NCBI GenBank assembly: GCA_016744335.1
Contig: JADGEO010000002.1
Span: forward strand, 62,001-126,000
Length of the DNA stretch: 64,000 nucleotides
From: Anaerolineales bacterium
GTDB lineage: Bacteria > Chloroflexota > Anaerolineae > Anaerolineales > Villigracilaceae
Direction of reading: 5' to 3'
Shown: in pieces, positions 29,501-40,381 of the stretch
Position numbering within the stretch: the stretch's first letter is position 1
Layout of the letters: every line of letters starts with the position of its first letter
Made by a program: the position numbers and the translations under genes
The notes under the pieces: generated by a model
What the model saw: only the letters and a program-made list of their open reading frames with translations
The model's database searches: none
What the model was told of the DNA's origin: nothing

Positions 29501-30970
29501 ATGTCTAAAGAAAAGAAAGGCTTCAAGTTTCCCACTGCCTATACCATTTTATTCTTTCTGATTATCATCGTTGCCGTAGGTACCTGGATTATCCCCGCTG
29601 GCTCTTATGATTATACCGAAGAGGGCGAACCTGTCCCCGGCTCATACCATGAAGTAGAACAAAACCCACAAAGCTTCATTCATAGTGCTTTTATAGCACC
29701 CCTGCACGGCATGTACGGCATTCAGGATGATACTGGCAATGTCAATATCTACAACAGCGGTGGCCTTTACGGTGCAATTGATGTCGCCATGTTCGTCCTT
29801 GTTATAGGCGGATTCTTGGGCATTACCATGAAAACAGGCGCCATAGACGCAGGCATCGCTAATATCACACAAGCATTAAAGGGCAAAGAAAAATGGATGA
29901 TTGTCGTTCTAATGATTGTTTTTGCGCTAGGAGGTACCTCCTTCGGGATGGCAGAAGAAACGCTTGCCTTTTATGTTTTAATCATCGCGGTAATGATAGC
30001 CGCGGGATATGACACAATCACTGGTGTTGCTATTGTTATGGTGGGCGCAGGCATTGGTGTATTGGCATCCACTGTAAACCCCTTTGCAACGGGAATCGCT
30101 TCTGGGTTTGCAGGTCTCTCCGTTGCCGATGGGATGCTAGGACGCGCTATCATTCTAATCGTTGGTACCGCCATCGGCATTGTCTATGTTTCTCGCTACG
30201 CCGAAAAAGTACGCCAAGACCCCAGCAAATCATTGGTTTACGATCAAAAAGCTGAAAACGAAGCCCACTTTGGCAACTCTTCTGAAGATGGCTCTTTCCC
30301 CGAATTCACGGGACAACGAAAACTCATTTTATCTTTATTTGGGATGGCTTTTTTCGTAATGATTTTCAGCGTAATCCCCTGGCAAGACTTGGGAATTCCG
30401 TTCCCACAATGGAATTGGTGGTTCGGAGAAATGACCGCCCTATTTCTATTCTTTGCCATTCTCATTGGCTTAGTTGGAAAACTAGGCGAAGAAAACATCG
30501 TCTATACCTTTGTAGATGGTGCCCGTGATATGCTCGGCGTAGCCCTCATTGTAGGCTTAGCTCGTGGCGTTAGCGTTGTGATGAACAACGGCTTAATTAC
30601 CGACACCGTCCTCTTCTGGGCAGAAAGTGCCCTCTCTGGCTTAGGTGGCGTAGCCTTTATCAATATCACCCATCTGCTCTACTTGCCACTCAGCTTCCTT
30701 ATCCCTTCCACCTCTGGCTTAGCAACCGTATCAATGCCCATTATGGCACCCTTAGGTGATTTAGCAGGCGTTAACCGAGCCTTAATCGTGACCGCTTACC
30801 AATCGGCAAGTGGCTTAATTAATCTAATAACCCCCACATCTGCTGTAGTGATGGGCGGGCTTGCATTAGGACGAATAAGTTACAGTAAATGGCTCAAATT
30901 TGTTGCCCCACTTATAGCCATTCTTTTCTTATTATATGTGCTAGTACTGAGCATTAGCGTATTGCTCTAA
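29501..30970 (+). CDS. YfcC/ArcD-like basic amino acid or dicarboxylate transporter
   Basis: FPTAYTILFFLIIIVAVGTWIIPAGSYDY, multi-TM. Start at ATG 29501 after aaggag. Confidence 0.85.
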   Translation: MSKEKKGFKFPTAYTILFFLIIIVAVGTWIIPAGSYDYTEEGEPVPGSYHEVEQNPQSFIHSAFIAPLHGMYGIQDDTGNVNIYNSGGLYGAIDVAMFVLVIGGFLGITMKTGAIDAGIANITQALKGKEKWMIVVLMIVFALGGTSFGMAEETLAFYVLIIAVMIAAGYDTITGVAIVMVGAGIGVLASTVNPFATGIASGFAGLSVADGMLGRAIILIVGTAIGIVYVSRYAEKVRQDPSKSLVYDQKAENEAHFGNSSEDGSFPEFTGQRKLILSLFGMAFFVMIFSVIPWQDLGIPFPQWNWWFGEMTALFLFFAILIGLVGKLGEENIVYTFVDGARDMLGVALIVGLARGVSVVMNNGLITDTVLFWAESALSGLGGVAFINITHLLYLPLSFLIPSTSGLATVSMPIMAPLGDLAGVNRALIVTAYQSASGLINLITPTSAVVMGGLALGRISYSKWLKFVAPLIAILFLLYVLVLSISVLL

Positions 30971-30980
30971 AAGGAAATTT

Positions 30981-31016
30981 GAAACCCGACAAGTCATAAA
31001 GACTTGTCGGGTTTTT
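30981..31016 (+). terminator. Rho-independent terminator
   Basis: aaacccgacaagtc ataaa gacttgtcgggttttta. Confidence 0.9.
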
Positions 31017-31266
31017 ATTTAGATTAGATTGAAGAACGCGCGTTCTTCAACAAGCGGCAACATACGTGACCTCAACTTGCGTGCACTCAACGAACATTTT
31101 TCTGAAGTAAACAAAACAACACGCCGCAGAGATGTTCACTGGGCAAGCAAGCCCAAAACGCGCAAGTCGCGGGCAATCCGTCCCCTTGAAGGGAACGGAT
31201 TCCTCTAACCGTCAAACCAGATACTTACAAAGGATTAGGAAATCCATTTAGTTAAGGAGAAAGAAA

Positions 31267-32268
31267 ATGGCATTCAACTTACGCAACCGAAGTTTCGTAA
31301 AACTTTTAGATTTTAGCCCTAAAGAAATCAAATTCCTACTCAAGCTCTCAGCAGATTTAAAAGCCGCCAAATATGGTGGCTACGAAGAACCAAAATTGAA
31401 CGGGAAAAACATCGCCCTGATTTTTGAAAAAGGCTCAACTCGCACCCGCACATCTTTTGAAGTTGCCGCTTTCGACCAAGGTGCTCACGTTAGCTATTTA
31501 GGACCTACTGGCTCGCATATTGGCAAAAAAGAGACCATGAAAGATACCGCCCGTGTGCTGGGGCGCACCTACGACGGCATCGAATATCGCGGATTTGGTC
31601 AAGAGTTGGTCGAAACTTTGGCAGAATACGCGGGCGTACCTGTTTGGAATGGCTTAACAAATGAATATCACCCCACCCAAGTTTTGGCAGATGTATTAAC
31701 AATGACAGAGCATAGCTATAAAAACCTGCCCGATATTTCTTTTTGCTATATGGGCGATGCTCGTAATAACGTGGGGCACTCGCTAATGATTGGCGGGGTA
31801 AAACTAGGTATGGATGTGCGCTTATGCGCCCCTAAAGACAATTTCCCCGATGAGGAGCTAGTAAAAATCTGCCGCAAAATTGCCGCGGAAACGGGTGCTC
31901 GTCTCACCATCACCGATGAGGTAGAAGAGGGTGTAAAGGGCGCAGATTTCCTTTATACCGATGTATGGGTTTCTATGGGCGAGCCTGCCGAAGTGTGGGA
32001 AGAGCGCATCAAATTATTATTGCCTTACCAGGTAAATGCCAAAGCTATGGAAATGACTGGCAACCCCAACGTAAAATTCATGCACTGTTTACCTGCCTTC
32101 CACAATACCGATACACAAGTTGGGCAAGAAATTTACGAAAAATTTGGTATCGAAGCCATGGAAGTAACGGACGAAGTCTTTGAATCAGATGCCTCTATTG
32201 TCTTTGACGAAGCAGAGAACCGTATGCACACCATTAAGGCTGTTATGGTGGCTACTTTAGGGAATTAA
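31267..32268 (+). CDS. argF/arcB: Ornithine carbamoyltransferase
   Basis: [42 protein letters not shown]. Confidence 0.96.
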   Translation: MAFNLRNRSFVKLLDFSPKEIKFLLKLSADLKAAKYGGYEEPKLNGKNIALIFEKGSTRTRTSFEVAAFDQGAHVSYLGPTGSHIGKKETMKDTARVLGRTYDGIEYRGFGQELVETLAEYAGVPVWNGLTNEYHPTQVLADVLTMTEHSYKNLPDISFCYMGDARNNVGHSLMIGGVKLGMDVRLCAPKDNFPDEELVKICRKIAAETGARLTITDEVEEGVKGADFLYTDVWVSMGEPAEVWEERIKLLLPYQVNAKAMEMTGNPNVKFMHCLPAFHNTDTQVGQEIYEKFGIEAMEVTDEVFESDASIVFDEAENRMHTIKAVMVATLGN

Positions 32269-32279
32269 ATTTATTCAAT

Positions 32280-32320
32280 TAAAAGCCCTAAAGGTTTCTA
32301 GAGACCTTTAGGGCTTTTTT
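32280..32320 (+). terminator. Hairpin terminator/processing site between OTC and arginine deiminase genes
   Basis: aaaagccctaaaggt ttctag agacctttagggcttttttt. Confidence 0.85.
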
Positions 32321-32335
32321 TCTTTGGAGGTAATA

Positions 32336-33565
32336 ATGTCAGAATTTGGCGTATATTCAGAGGTTGGGAAATTGCACAAAGTCATCGTTCATCGTCCTGG
32401 ATTAGAAATGCGGCGGCTGACTCCCAGCAATTGCCAGGAATTACTTTTTGACGATGTGATATGGGCACGTAAAGCCCGCCAACACCATGATGCCTTTGTC
32501 GATTTAATGCGAGCAGAATATGGTATCACTGTTTGGCGCGTTCACGAATTACTCGAAGATGTCGTAAAAACCCCCGAAGGGCGCGCCTATATTTTAGACC
32601 GAAAATTAGTCCCAAACGAAGTCGGTGCAGGCAGGCTCATTGAGCTACGCAATTGGATGAACGAAATGGATCCAGAAAAATTAGTCGCTCATTTAATTGG
32701 CGGCGTTGCAGTTGCTGAACTCCCCAAAGATTTGCGCACCCATATAGAGCAAGCCTATGCGGGTACAGATTTTATGATCCCGCCCTTGCCCAACCAGCTT
32801 TTTACCCGCGATAGCTCTAGCTGGATTTATAAGGGCCTAACCATCAACCCTATGTATTTCCCTGCACGCCACAAAGAAAACCTGCACATGTCTGCTATTT
32901 ATAAATTCCATCCCGAATTCAAAGATGGCGATTTTAATATCTGGTGGGGCGACCCCGACAAAAACTGGGGCAACGCAAACCTAGAAGGCGGCGATGTGAT
33001 GCCCGTTGGAAAAGGAATTGTGCTTATTGGCATGGGCGAGCGCACAACCTACCAAGCTGTTAGCCAAGTTGCCGCAGAACTCTTTAAGCATGGAGCCGCA
33101 AAGCGCGTTATCGCCGCAAAGATGCCTCCCGATAGAGCAAGTATGCACTTAGATACCATTTTCACCTTTTGCGACCGAGATTTAGTTACCATTTACGAAC
33201 CGGCGGTAAAAAACATCCAACCCATTAGTTATTACCCCGGCGACAAAGAAGACAAATTGCACACAGTCATAGAAAAAAAAGGCTGGATAGAAACCGTGAA
33301 AGATGCGCTAGACCTAAAAGAATTACGCGTTATTCCCACTGGCGGCGATATCTTTCAGCAAGAGCGCGAGCAATGGGACGATGGCAATAACGTAGTAGCC
33401 CTCGAACCTGGCGTGGTCGTAGCTTATGACCGCAATGAGTGGAGCAACGCCCGTTTACGCAAAGCGGGTGTCACCGTTCTTGAAATTAACGGCTCAGAAC
33501 TAGGGCGCGGACGTGGCGGCGGTCACTGCATGACATGCCCCATCTTACGCGATCCCGTGTATTAG
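32336..33565 (+). CDS. arcA: Arginine deiminase
   Basis: [75 protein letters not shown] (catalytic Cys). Confidence 0.96.
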   Translation: MSEFGVYSEVGKLHKVIVHRPGLEMRRLTPSNCQELLFDDVIWARKARQHHDAFVDLMRAEYGITVWRVHELLEDVVKTPEGRAYILDRKLVPNEVGAGRLIELRNWMNEMDPEKLVAHLIGGVAVAELPKDLRTHIEQAYAGTDFMIPPLPNQLFTRDSSSWIYKGLTINPMYFPARHKENLHMSAIYKFHPEFKDGDFNIWWGDPDKNWGNANLEGGDVMPVGKGIVLIGMGERTTYQAVSQVAAELFKHGAAKRVIAAKMPPDRASMHLDTIFTFCDRDLVTIYEPAVKNIQPISYYPGDKEDKLHTVIEKKGWIETVKDALDLKELRVIPTGGDIFQQEREQWDDGNNVVALEPGVVVAYDRNEWSNARLRKAGVTVLEINGSELGRGRGGGHCMTCPILRDPVY

Positions 33566-33902
33566 TGCGGGCAATGCCATCATTGCACCCTTCCCATACT
33601 GATATACTAATATGCTGATTATTGGATAAAGGAATCCGCTACGCGCGTGTCCTCAACTTGAGTACCGCCGAGCAACCTTTTTCGTGGTTCAAACAAGGCA
33701 ACGCTCACGCCTCATCCAAAGCTCAGGAAAGAGCACCCCAGTTCAATGTACGCATGGAGCGGTTCAAAAACATCCACTTACGCACCGCGCGCTATGTCAA
33801 TCCAATAAATTAGAAAAGAGCAAACCAACTTCCTCTTCCCTGATTTCCTAATCTACTAATTTACTAACCTACTCATTCTTCCCCAATGGAGGTACAAGAA
33901 AA

Positions 33903-35687
33903 ATGGTCAAATCGTTTGGAAAGATATTTTCAATTGTAAAACTGCATAAATGGCGGTTTTTCCTTTCGCAAGTGATGATGTTTGTTGCGGCATTTGCAAC
34001 CGTTAGCTATTCCACATTGATTACCCCCTTAGTCAACCAAGGCATGGTTGCAGGCGATGTTGAAGCCGCCTTAGATATTGGTCTTAATATGATGGGGTTG
34101 GCAGTAATTATGGGCGTTTCAATGGCTATTGCCGCTTCTCAAGCTGTCTTTTTTGCACAGGGAGCTTCGTATATGGTTCGCAAATTATTATACGAAAAAA
34201 CTCAGGCTTATTCCTTTGAAAACTTCGACCATCTCTCTACTGGCAAGCTCATGGTGCGCCTAAACGCAGACACAATTAATGTGCAAAATGCTATGCAACA
34301 AAGCATCATGCTAGGTGCTTATGCCCCTTTTATGCTTTTAATAACCATCCTATTGGCGATCAAAAATACGCCCGATTTGGTTTGGGTACTAATAATTGTT
34401 GTTTTTGTTGTTCTATCTTTGATGTGGTGGCTAATCCCACCCATTGCTAGGGCATATAGAAAACGACAGGAACGTTTAGACGACCTAAACAATACCTTAC
34501 AAGAAAATCTAACAGGAATTTCTGTTGTTAAGGCTTTTGTGCGCGAAGAATATGAAGTAGAAAAGTTTACTAGAAATGCCACTAATTTACGTGTGCCGGC
34601 ATTGCAAGCCGCTTGGCGAGTGGCTTTTTTTTCCCCCTTGCTAACGGGTGTAAGCCAACTCTCTATCATTTTTTCTATGTGGGCTGGTGGCAGTAATGTA
34701 TTAAGCGGCTCTGGCATGAGCGTAGGGCAAGTTAGCACTTTCAACTCTTATATGGCAATGATTGTTGCACCTTTGGCGATGATGGCTATAGTTATTCCTT
34801 TGGTATTGCGTGGCGATGTTTCTGCCAAACGTATTCTTGAAGCCTACGATGCTGAACCTACTGTGCAGGATAAAGAAGAAGCCAAAGAGATGAACATGGA
34901 AAAGGTCAAAGGTGAAATACGTTTTGAAAATGTTTCCTTTGCCTTCCGCCGACCAGACGGTAAATTTGACCCACCCGCATTAAAGAACATCAACCTAACC
35001 ATCAAAGCCGGTCAACAAGTTGGCATTCTGGGCGCAACTGGCTCAGGAAAAAGTGCGCTGGTTAACTTAATTCCACGCTTCTATGATGCCACTGAAGGGC
35101 GCATCACCTTAGACGGCGTAGATGTGCGCGATATACCCCAAGAAAACTTAAGAAAAATTATCGGCATTGCTTTACAAGAGGCAGTACTTTTTCAAGGTGA
35201 TGTACGCGTCAATCTTAAATTTGGCAGCCCAAAAGTGGATGATGATGTAATGATCGATGCCGCCAAAGCCGCCGACTCTTATGGTTTTGTTAGCAATATC
35301 CCAGAAGAATGGAGTGCTCCAGTTGCCAGACGTGGCTATAACTTCTCTGGCGGACAACGACAACGGTTATCTATCACCCGCGCGCTTACGGCGCAACCCA
35401 AAGTGATTATTCTCGATGACAGCACAAGCGCACTAGATGCCTCTACCGAAGGGCGCGTGCAATCGGCTATTCCTAAATTTATGAATAACGCGACAACAAT
35501 CTATGTTGCTCAACGTATCAGTGCCGTTATTGACCTCGATCATATTTACCTATTAGAAAACGGTGAAATTGTTGCCGAAGGCAATCACGAAGAACTGCTT
35601 GAAAGCAACCCGCTTTATCAAGAAATTTACGAATCACAGCTCGGCGGCGGGGTCACCAAAGGACTTGACCTAGAGGAGGCAGTATGA
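33903..35687 (+). CDS. ABC transporter, TM + ATPase (exporter type, subunit 1)
   Basis: GILGATGSGKSALVNLIPRFYD, FSGGQRQRLSITRAL, VIILDDSTSALD. Confidence 0.93.
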   Translation: MVKSFGKIFSIVKLHKWRFFLSQVMMFVAAFATVSYSTLITPLVNQGMVAGDVEAALDIGLNMMGLAVIMGVSMAIAASQAVFFAQGASYMVRKLLYEKTQAYSFENFDHLSTGKLMVRLNADTINVQNAMQQSIMLGAYAPFMLLITILLAIKNTPDLVWVLIIVVFVVLSLMWWLIPPIARAYRKRQERLDDLNNTLQENLTGISVVKAFVREEYEVEKFTRNATNLRVPALQAAWRVAFFSPLLTGVSQLSIIFSMWAGGSNVLSGSGMSVGQVSTFNSYMAMIVAPLAMMAIVIPLVLRGDVSAKRILEAYDAEPTVQDKEEAKEMNMEKVKGEIRFENVSFAFRRPDGKFDPPALKNINLTIKAGQQVGILGATGSGKSALVNLIPRFYDATEGRITLDGVDVRDIPQENLRKIIGIALQEAVLFQGDVRVNLKFGSPKVDDDVMIDAAKAADSYGFVSNIPEEWSAPVARRGYNFSGGQRQRLSITRALTAQPKVIILDDSTSALDASTEGRVQSAIPKFMNNATTIYVAQRISAVIDLDHIYLLENGEIVAEGNHEELLESNPLYQEIYESQLGGGVTKGLDLEEAV

Positions 35688-37528
35688 GCACTGCAACCAA
35701 AACAATGGATAAACAAGAAGTAACCAGTTCAGAGCAAACCGATCTTTCTATGGGTACACTATCACGTCTCTTAGCTTATATGATTGGCGCAGAACAACGC
35801 CCCAAATTTATACTTGGCACAATTACCCGCGTTATCGCATTGCTAGGGCTGATAGCCTTACCCTACATCACAGGCGAGGGCATGAACGAAATCAGCGATC
35901 CTAACGGCAGTGCAGATGTACTCACCCGCTGGGCCGTCTACGGCGTTATTGCTGGTGCCTTCTACCTGATATTCAGCTTTATTTCCGACCGTACCTTTGC
36001 GAGTATGGCAACCAAAGCCCTTCATAAACTGCAAACAAATCTCTTCTCAAATATCCAAACCCTTTCAATGGATTTCTTCTACAAGAATCCCCCTGGGGAA
36101 CTTTCTAGCAATGTCACCAATGATGCTGAGGTTGTCTCCTTATTCTATACCAACGCAGTCAACCAAATCATTCGCGCCACATTCCAAGTTGTTCTGATTT
36201 TCGGTGTAATGTTACTGATTAATTGGAAATTAGCACTTGTAGCCTTAACCACTATCCCATTTCTGCTAATTGGCATTTATGTCATCACCCAAATAGCCTC
36301 GCCTGCCTTTATTAGCCTTCAAAAAGAGTTGGGGGATATAAGCGGATTCCAAGAAGAAACCCTTGCTGGGCATAAAGTAGTCATCAGCAAACGCCGTAAA
36401 GAATGGACAGAGAAAAAACACGAAGAATATGCCGCTAATGTTTATAAAATAGGAAAAAGAGCTTTCTTAGCCGCACTAATGCAACTCCCGATGACCCAAA
36501 CACTCACTCTCTTCCAAAATGTATTGGTGATGGTTGCGGGTACTTTTATGGTCATCAATGGAAAAACGACCTTAGGTGTAGTACTTGCCTTCTCTGGATA
36601 TGCGGCATTATTAGCTTCACCCCTAAACCAGATTGCCAACCTCATCACAAATGCCCTCAATGCCTCTGCGGGTGGAGAGCGAGTCTTCAAGATTATTGAT
36701 GAAAAACCAACCGTTAAAGATGCCCCCGATGCAACAGAATATGAATTCAAAGGCGGACACCTAGAATGTATTGACGTGGACTTTAGCTATATTCCTGGAC
36801 GCAAGATTTTACGCAAAAACACCTTTGAGGTGCAACCGGGTGAAAGCATCGGCATTTGCGGTCCCACTGGCGCAGGAAAAAGTACGCTGATTAACATCCT
36901 CACACGTTATTACGATATTGACAGCGGCACCATCCTCATTGACGGACAAGACCTCAGTAATCTGACCCAAGCAAGTCTCCGCAAGCAGGTTGGCGTAGTG
37001 CTACAAGAGGCATTCCTCTTTACCGACACCGTAATGAACAACTTACTATACGCTCGTGAGGGCGCCACTGAAGAAGAGGCTATCGCCGCCGCAAAAGACG
37101 CAAATGCTCATGGCTTTATCATAAATCTGCCACAAGGCTACGACACCATGCTCACCGAGCGCGGTGCCAACCTCAGCCAAGGACAACGCCAGATGATTAC
37201 CATCGCCCGTGCTATGGTGGCAGAACCCAAGCTAATGATTTTAGATGAAGCAACCAGCAACGTAGATACCCGCACAGAAAAACTCATTCAAGATGGTATG
37301 CACAAACTCATGGAAGGCAAAACCAGCTTCTCTATTGCCCACCGTCTAGCGACTATTCGTGATTCATCAAAAATCATGGTCGTCAACGGTGGCGATATTG
37401 TCGAATACGCCCCCCACGATGAACTGATGGAAAATAAAGATTTCTACTATGCTCTTTATATGAGCCAATTCAAAAGCAAAGCACCTGGTGGCGCAGAAGC
37501 CACTGATGTAGAGTTTATTAGCACGTAG
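35684..37528 (+). CDS. ABC transporter, TM + ATPase (exporter type, subunit 2)
   Basis: GICGPTGAGKSTLINILTRYYD, LSQGQRQMITIARAM, LMILDEATSNVD; ATGA overlap with previous gene. Confidence 0.94.
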   Translation: MSTATKTMDKQEVTSSEQTDLSMGTLSRLLAYMIGAEQRPKFILGTITRVIALLGLIALPYITGEGMNEISDPNGSADVLTRWAVYGVIAGAFYLIFSFISDRTFASMATKALHKLQTNLFSNIQTLSMDFFYKNPPGELSSNVTNDAEVVSLFYTNAVNQIIRATFQVVLIFGVMLLINWKLALVALTTIPFLLIGIYVITQIASPAFISLQKELGDISGFQEETLAGHKVVISKRRKEWTEKKHEEYAANVYKIGKRAFLAALMQLPMTQTLTLFQNVLVMVAGTFMVINGKTTLGVVLAFSGYAALLASPLNQIANLITNALNASAGGERVFKIIDEKPTVKDAPDATEYEFKGGHLECIDVDFSYIPGRKILRKNTFEVQPGESIGICGPTGAGKSTLINILTRYYDIDSGTILIDGQDLSNLTQASLRKQVGVVLQEAFLFTDTVMNNLLYAREGATEEEAIAAAKDANAHGFIINLPQGYDTMLTERGANLSQGQRQMITIARAMVAEPKLMILDEATSNVDTRTEKLIQDGMHKLMEGKTSFSIAHRLATIRDSSKIMVVNGGDIVEYAPHDELMENKDFYYALYMSQFKSKAPGGAEATDVEFIST

Positions 37529-37544
37529 AACTTCAGTGGCTAGA

Positions 37545-37576
37545 AGCCCCCGTTCCCTTGAAGGGAACGGGGGCTT
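37545..37576. terminator. Palindromic repeat/terminator (agcccccgttcccttgaagggaacgggggct)
   Basis: Perfect inverted repeat. Confidence 0.8.
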
Positions 37577-37602
37577 TTAGCCAATCACCGATATTTTCTC
37601 AT

Positions 37603-37638
37603 AAAAAAAGAGTTTCTCTTCCGAGAAACTCTTTTTTA
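37603..37638. terminator. Bidirectional terminator
   Basis: aaaaaagagtttctc ttcc gagaaactctttttta. Confidence 0.85.
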
Positions 37639-37653
37639 TTGCCTACACACAAA

Positions 37654-38919
37654 TTACCGCGGAATAATCGCCTCGCGCTCAGGACCATTCGTCACCCAGC
37701 CAACTTTCACGCCGACCAACTCTTCCACCCGCTCCACATAGGCTTGGGCTTCGGGGGGCAAATCAGCATACTCACGAATATCACGAATATCAACTCGCCA
37801 ACCGGGGAGAGTCTCGTAAATCGGCGTAACGCGCCCAAGCTGGTAAGAATCCAAATCATAATAATGCACAGATTTTCCATCTAACTCATAACCTGTGCAA
37901 ATTTTTATCTCATCAAATGCGCTCAAAATATCAAGTTTGGTCAAGAAAATTTGATTGATGCCGCTAATCATGCTCGCAAAACGGACAACCTCCACATCGA
38001 ACCAGCCCCCACGCCGAATGCGACCTGTGGTTGCCGCAACTTCGCTCAAGGTTTCGATGGCAAATTCATCGTCAAAAATCTCTGTGGGTAAAGGACCGCC
38101 ACCAACGCGAGTCGTATAGGCTTTGGCAATCCCGACCACTTCATCAATCGCTTGCGGGGGAATTCCCAAGCCTGTCGTCGCGGCAGAAGCGATCGTAGTC
38201 GAGCCAGTCACAAAAGGATATGTTCCCCAATCTGTATCTAAACAAGTGCCCATCGCTTGCTCTAGCAAGAAATTTTTCCCATTTTTTAAGCCATCATGCA
38301 CAATGGGGAATAATTCGCGAATATAAGGCTTCAACTCTTCATAATAGCCCATATATTCGTCGTAAATGGCATCAAATGCTAAAGCACTACCACCCAAGGC
38401 AATAATAATTTTATTTTTGAGCGTTAATTGCATCTTTAATCTTGAAGCAAAAATCTCACTGTCTGCAAAATCGCCCCAACGGATGCCGTTATAGCTGACT
38501 TTATCGGCAAAAGTCGGTCCTATACCACGCCGAGTTGTGCCGGTTGCGCCCTTGCCTTTGGCATCTTCATAAAGCCCGTCTAAAACTTTATGGTAGGGCA
38601 TAATCACGTGTGAACGCGGCGAAATCAGCAATCTGTCTTTCAAGACAATTCCCGCGTCCACCAACGATTTCATTTCATCCAGCATCACAGCTGGGTCCAT
38701 CACCACGCCACCCCCGACCAAACAAGTCACATTGGGATAAAAAACGCCTGAAGGCGTGAGATGAATTTTGAAAATACCATACTCATTCACAATTGTATGA
38801 CCGGCATTATTTCCGCCGTTATAGCGCGCCACATAATCGTAATCACCGGCAAAAGTATCAATCGCTTTGCCCTTCCCCTCATCGCCCCATTGCGTGCCTA
38901 AAACAATTCTAACGCTCAT
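37654..38919 (-). CDS. purA: Adenylosuccinate synthetase
   Basis: VLGTQWGDEGKGKAIDTFAGDYDYVARYNGGNNAGHTIV. Confidence 0.97.
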   Translation of the reverse strand: MSVRIVLGTQWGDEGKGKAIDTFAGDYDYVARYNGGNNAGHTIVNEYGIFKIHLTPSGVFYPNVTCLVGGGVVMDPAVMLDEMKSLVDAGIVLKDRLLISPRSHVIMPYHKVLDGLYEDAKGKGATGTTRRGIGPTFADKVSYNGIRWGDFADSEIFASRLKMQLTLKNKIIIALGGSALAFDAIYDEYMGYYEELKPYIRELFPIVHDGLKNGKNFLLEQAMGTCLDTDWGTYPFVTGSTTIASAATTGLGIPPQAIDEVVGIAKAYTTRVGGGPLPTEIFDDEFAIETLSEVAATTGRIRRGGWFDVEVVRFASMISGINQIFLTKLDILSAFDEIKICTGYELDGKSVHYYDLDSYQLGRVTPIYETLPGWRVDIRDIREYADLPPEAQAYVERVEELVGVKVGWVTNGPEREAIIPR

Positions 38920-40289
38920 TTTTCCTCACTTTTTAATACCCGCTCGGCAATCTCTTCTGCCAGCCCCACATAGGTCTGCGGAGAAAGTGCCAACAAACAA
39001 GTTTTAATAGATTCGTCTACCTCAAGTTCATTTGCCCAATTTTGATAAGATTTTTCTGTGATCTTTTTGCCACGCGTTAGAGATTTTAATTGCTGATATG
39101 CAGAGGGGATATTTGCCGAGCGGAGGATAGTCTGCGCACCCTCGGCAACAACTTCCCAATGCGATTCTAACGTGGCGTTGAGGCTTGGTGCGTGCCCTTC
39201 AACCCTATCTAGCCCCTTAACAACGCTCAGCCAAGCCACCAGCGTATGCCCGAATGCCTCCCCAAAAGAACGCCGTACGGTAGAATCAGAGAGATCACGC
39301 TGTAAACGCGATACGGGCAATTTACGGATATACTGCTCAAAAAACGCGTTTGCCAACCCTAAATTCCCTTCTGCATTCTCAAAATCAATAGGATTAACTT
39401 TTTGCGGCATGGTCGAAGAGCCAACTTCACCTTCTACTACACGCAATTTCAGAATATCATCGCTAATATATCGCCACATATCTTGAGTTAAATCGAGCAA
39501 TATACCGTTAACCAATTGCAATATCTGAAAGTATGCCAACCAATTATCGTAGGGGATAATTTGCGAGCTAATTGCTGTTGGCTCTAAACCTAAATCGCGC
39601 AAAAACTTTTCACTAAATGCTAACCAATCTACTTTTGGTGCGCCAACGACTTGGGCGTTGTAATTGCCAACCGCCCCGCTCCACTTTGCTTCAAAACGAT
39701 GATTAATAAACTTTTCACGTTGCCTTTCTAAACGCGCCACAAAAATGGCGATTTCTTTGCCAAAAGTGGTCGGCACCGCGGCTTGCCCATGAGTCCGTGC
39801 CAACATGGGCGTGGATTTATAGATTTGAGCAAAATCCCGTAACTCGGCAATAATCTCATCCAGCACAGGGATCAAGACGCGGTCACGCGCATCCCGCAAA
39901 TCTAAGGCTACGGCGGTCAGGTTAACGTCGTCACTTGTCAGCCCAAAATGAAGATAGGAGCGGCAATCAAGCAATGAGCCACGCGCGAAGCGTTCCCGTA
40001 GAAAGTTTTCGATGGCTTTAAGGTCGTGGCGGGTATCCTGCTCCAGTTTTTTGACCCGCTTGGCATCGTCCAAAGAAAAATCAGTAGCGAGTTTTTGAAG
40101 AAAATCCAACTCTTTTTGCGAAAGGGTGCGCACTAAATCTGTCTCTTGCGAGAGTGCAATTAAATAGGCGATTTCAAGACGGGCACGGCTACGGATATAG
40201 GCGAATTCAGAAAAATACTCACGTAAAACTTCTGTTTTGCGAGTATAACGCCCATCGAGTGGGCTTAAAGAAAGCAAGGGGTTTTTCAT
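38916..40289 (-). CDS. purB: Adenylosuccinate lyase
   Basis: LSPLDGRYTRKTEVLREYFSE, GEVGSSTMPQKVNPIDFENAEGN. Confidence 0.97.
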   Translation of the reverse strand: MKNPLLSLSPLDGRYTRKTEVLREYFSEFAYIRSRARLEIAYLIALSQETDLVRTLSQKELDFLQKLATDFSLDDAKRVKKLEQDTRHDLKAIENFLRERFARGSLLDCRSYLHFGLTSDDVNLTAVALDLRDARDRVLIPVLDEIIAELRDFAQIYKSTPMLARTHGQAAVPTTFGKEIAIFVARLERQREKFINHRFEAKWSGAVGNYNAQVVGAPKVDWLAFSEKFLRDLGLEPTAISSQIIPYDNWLAYFQILQLVNGILLDLTQDMWRYISDDILKLRVVEGEVGSSTMPQKVNPIDFENAEGNLGLANAFFEQYIRKLPVSRLQRDLSDSTVRRSFGEAFGHTLVAWLSVVKGLDRVEGHAPSLNATLESHWEVVAEGAQTILRSANIPSAYQQLKSLTRGKKITEKSYQNWANELEVDESIKTCLLALSPQTYVGLAEEIAERVLKSEEK

Positions 40290-40381
40290 ATTTTGATTAT
40301 ATCATTGTGGTTTATAATGGCGGTGTTGATAATTGGCGTCCGAAGTCTCCAGACTTTTGGCTCCAGAAAAAAAAGGAGAAA

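Noticed and set aside
33622-33813. ORF of 63 aa after arcA
   Set aside because: Lies in the degenerate dispersed repeat; no RBS and no recognisable domain.
33830-33885. ctaatctactaatttactaacctactc low-complexity stretch (similar at 48178..48215)
   Set aside because: Short degenerate repeats without symmetry or conserved unit; not enough to claim function.
40154-40381. N-terminal extension of guaB in the ORF track
   Set aside because: Overlaps purB and lacks IMPDH similarity; a ggag RBS precedes ATGATG at 40382.
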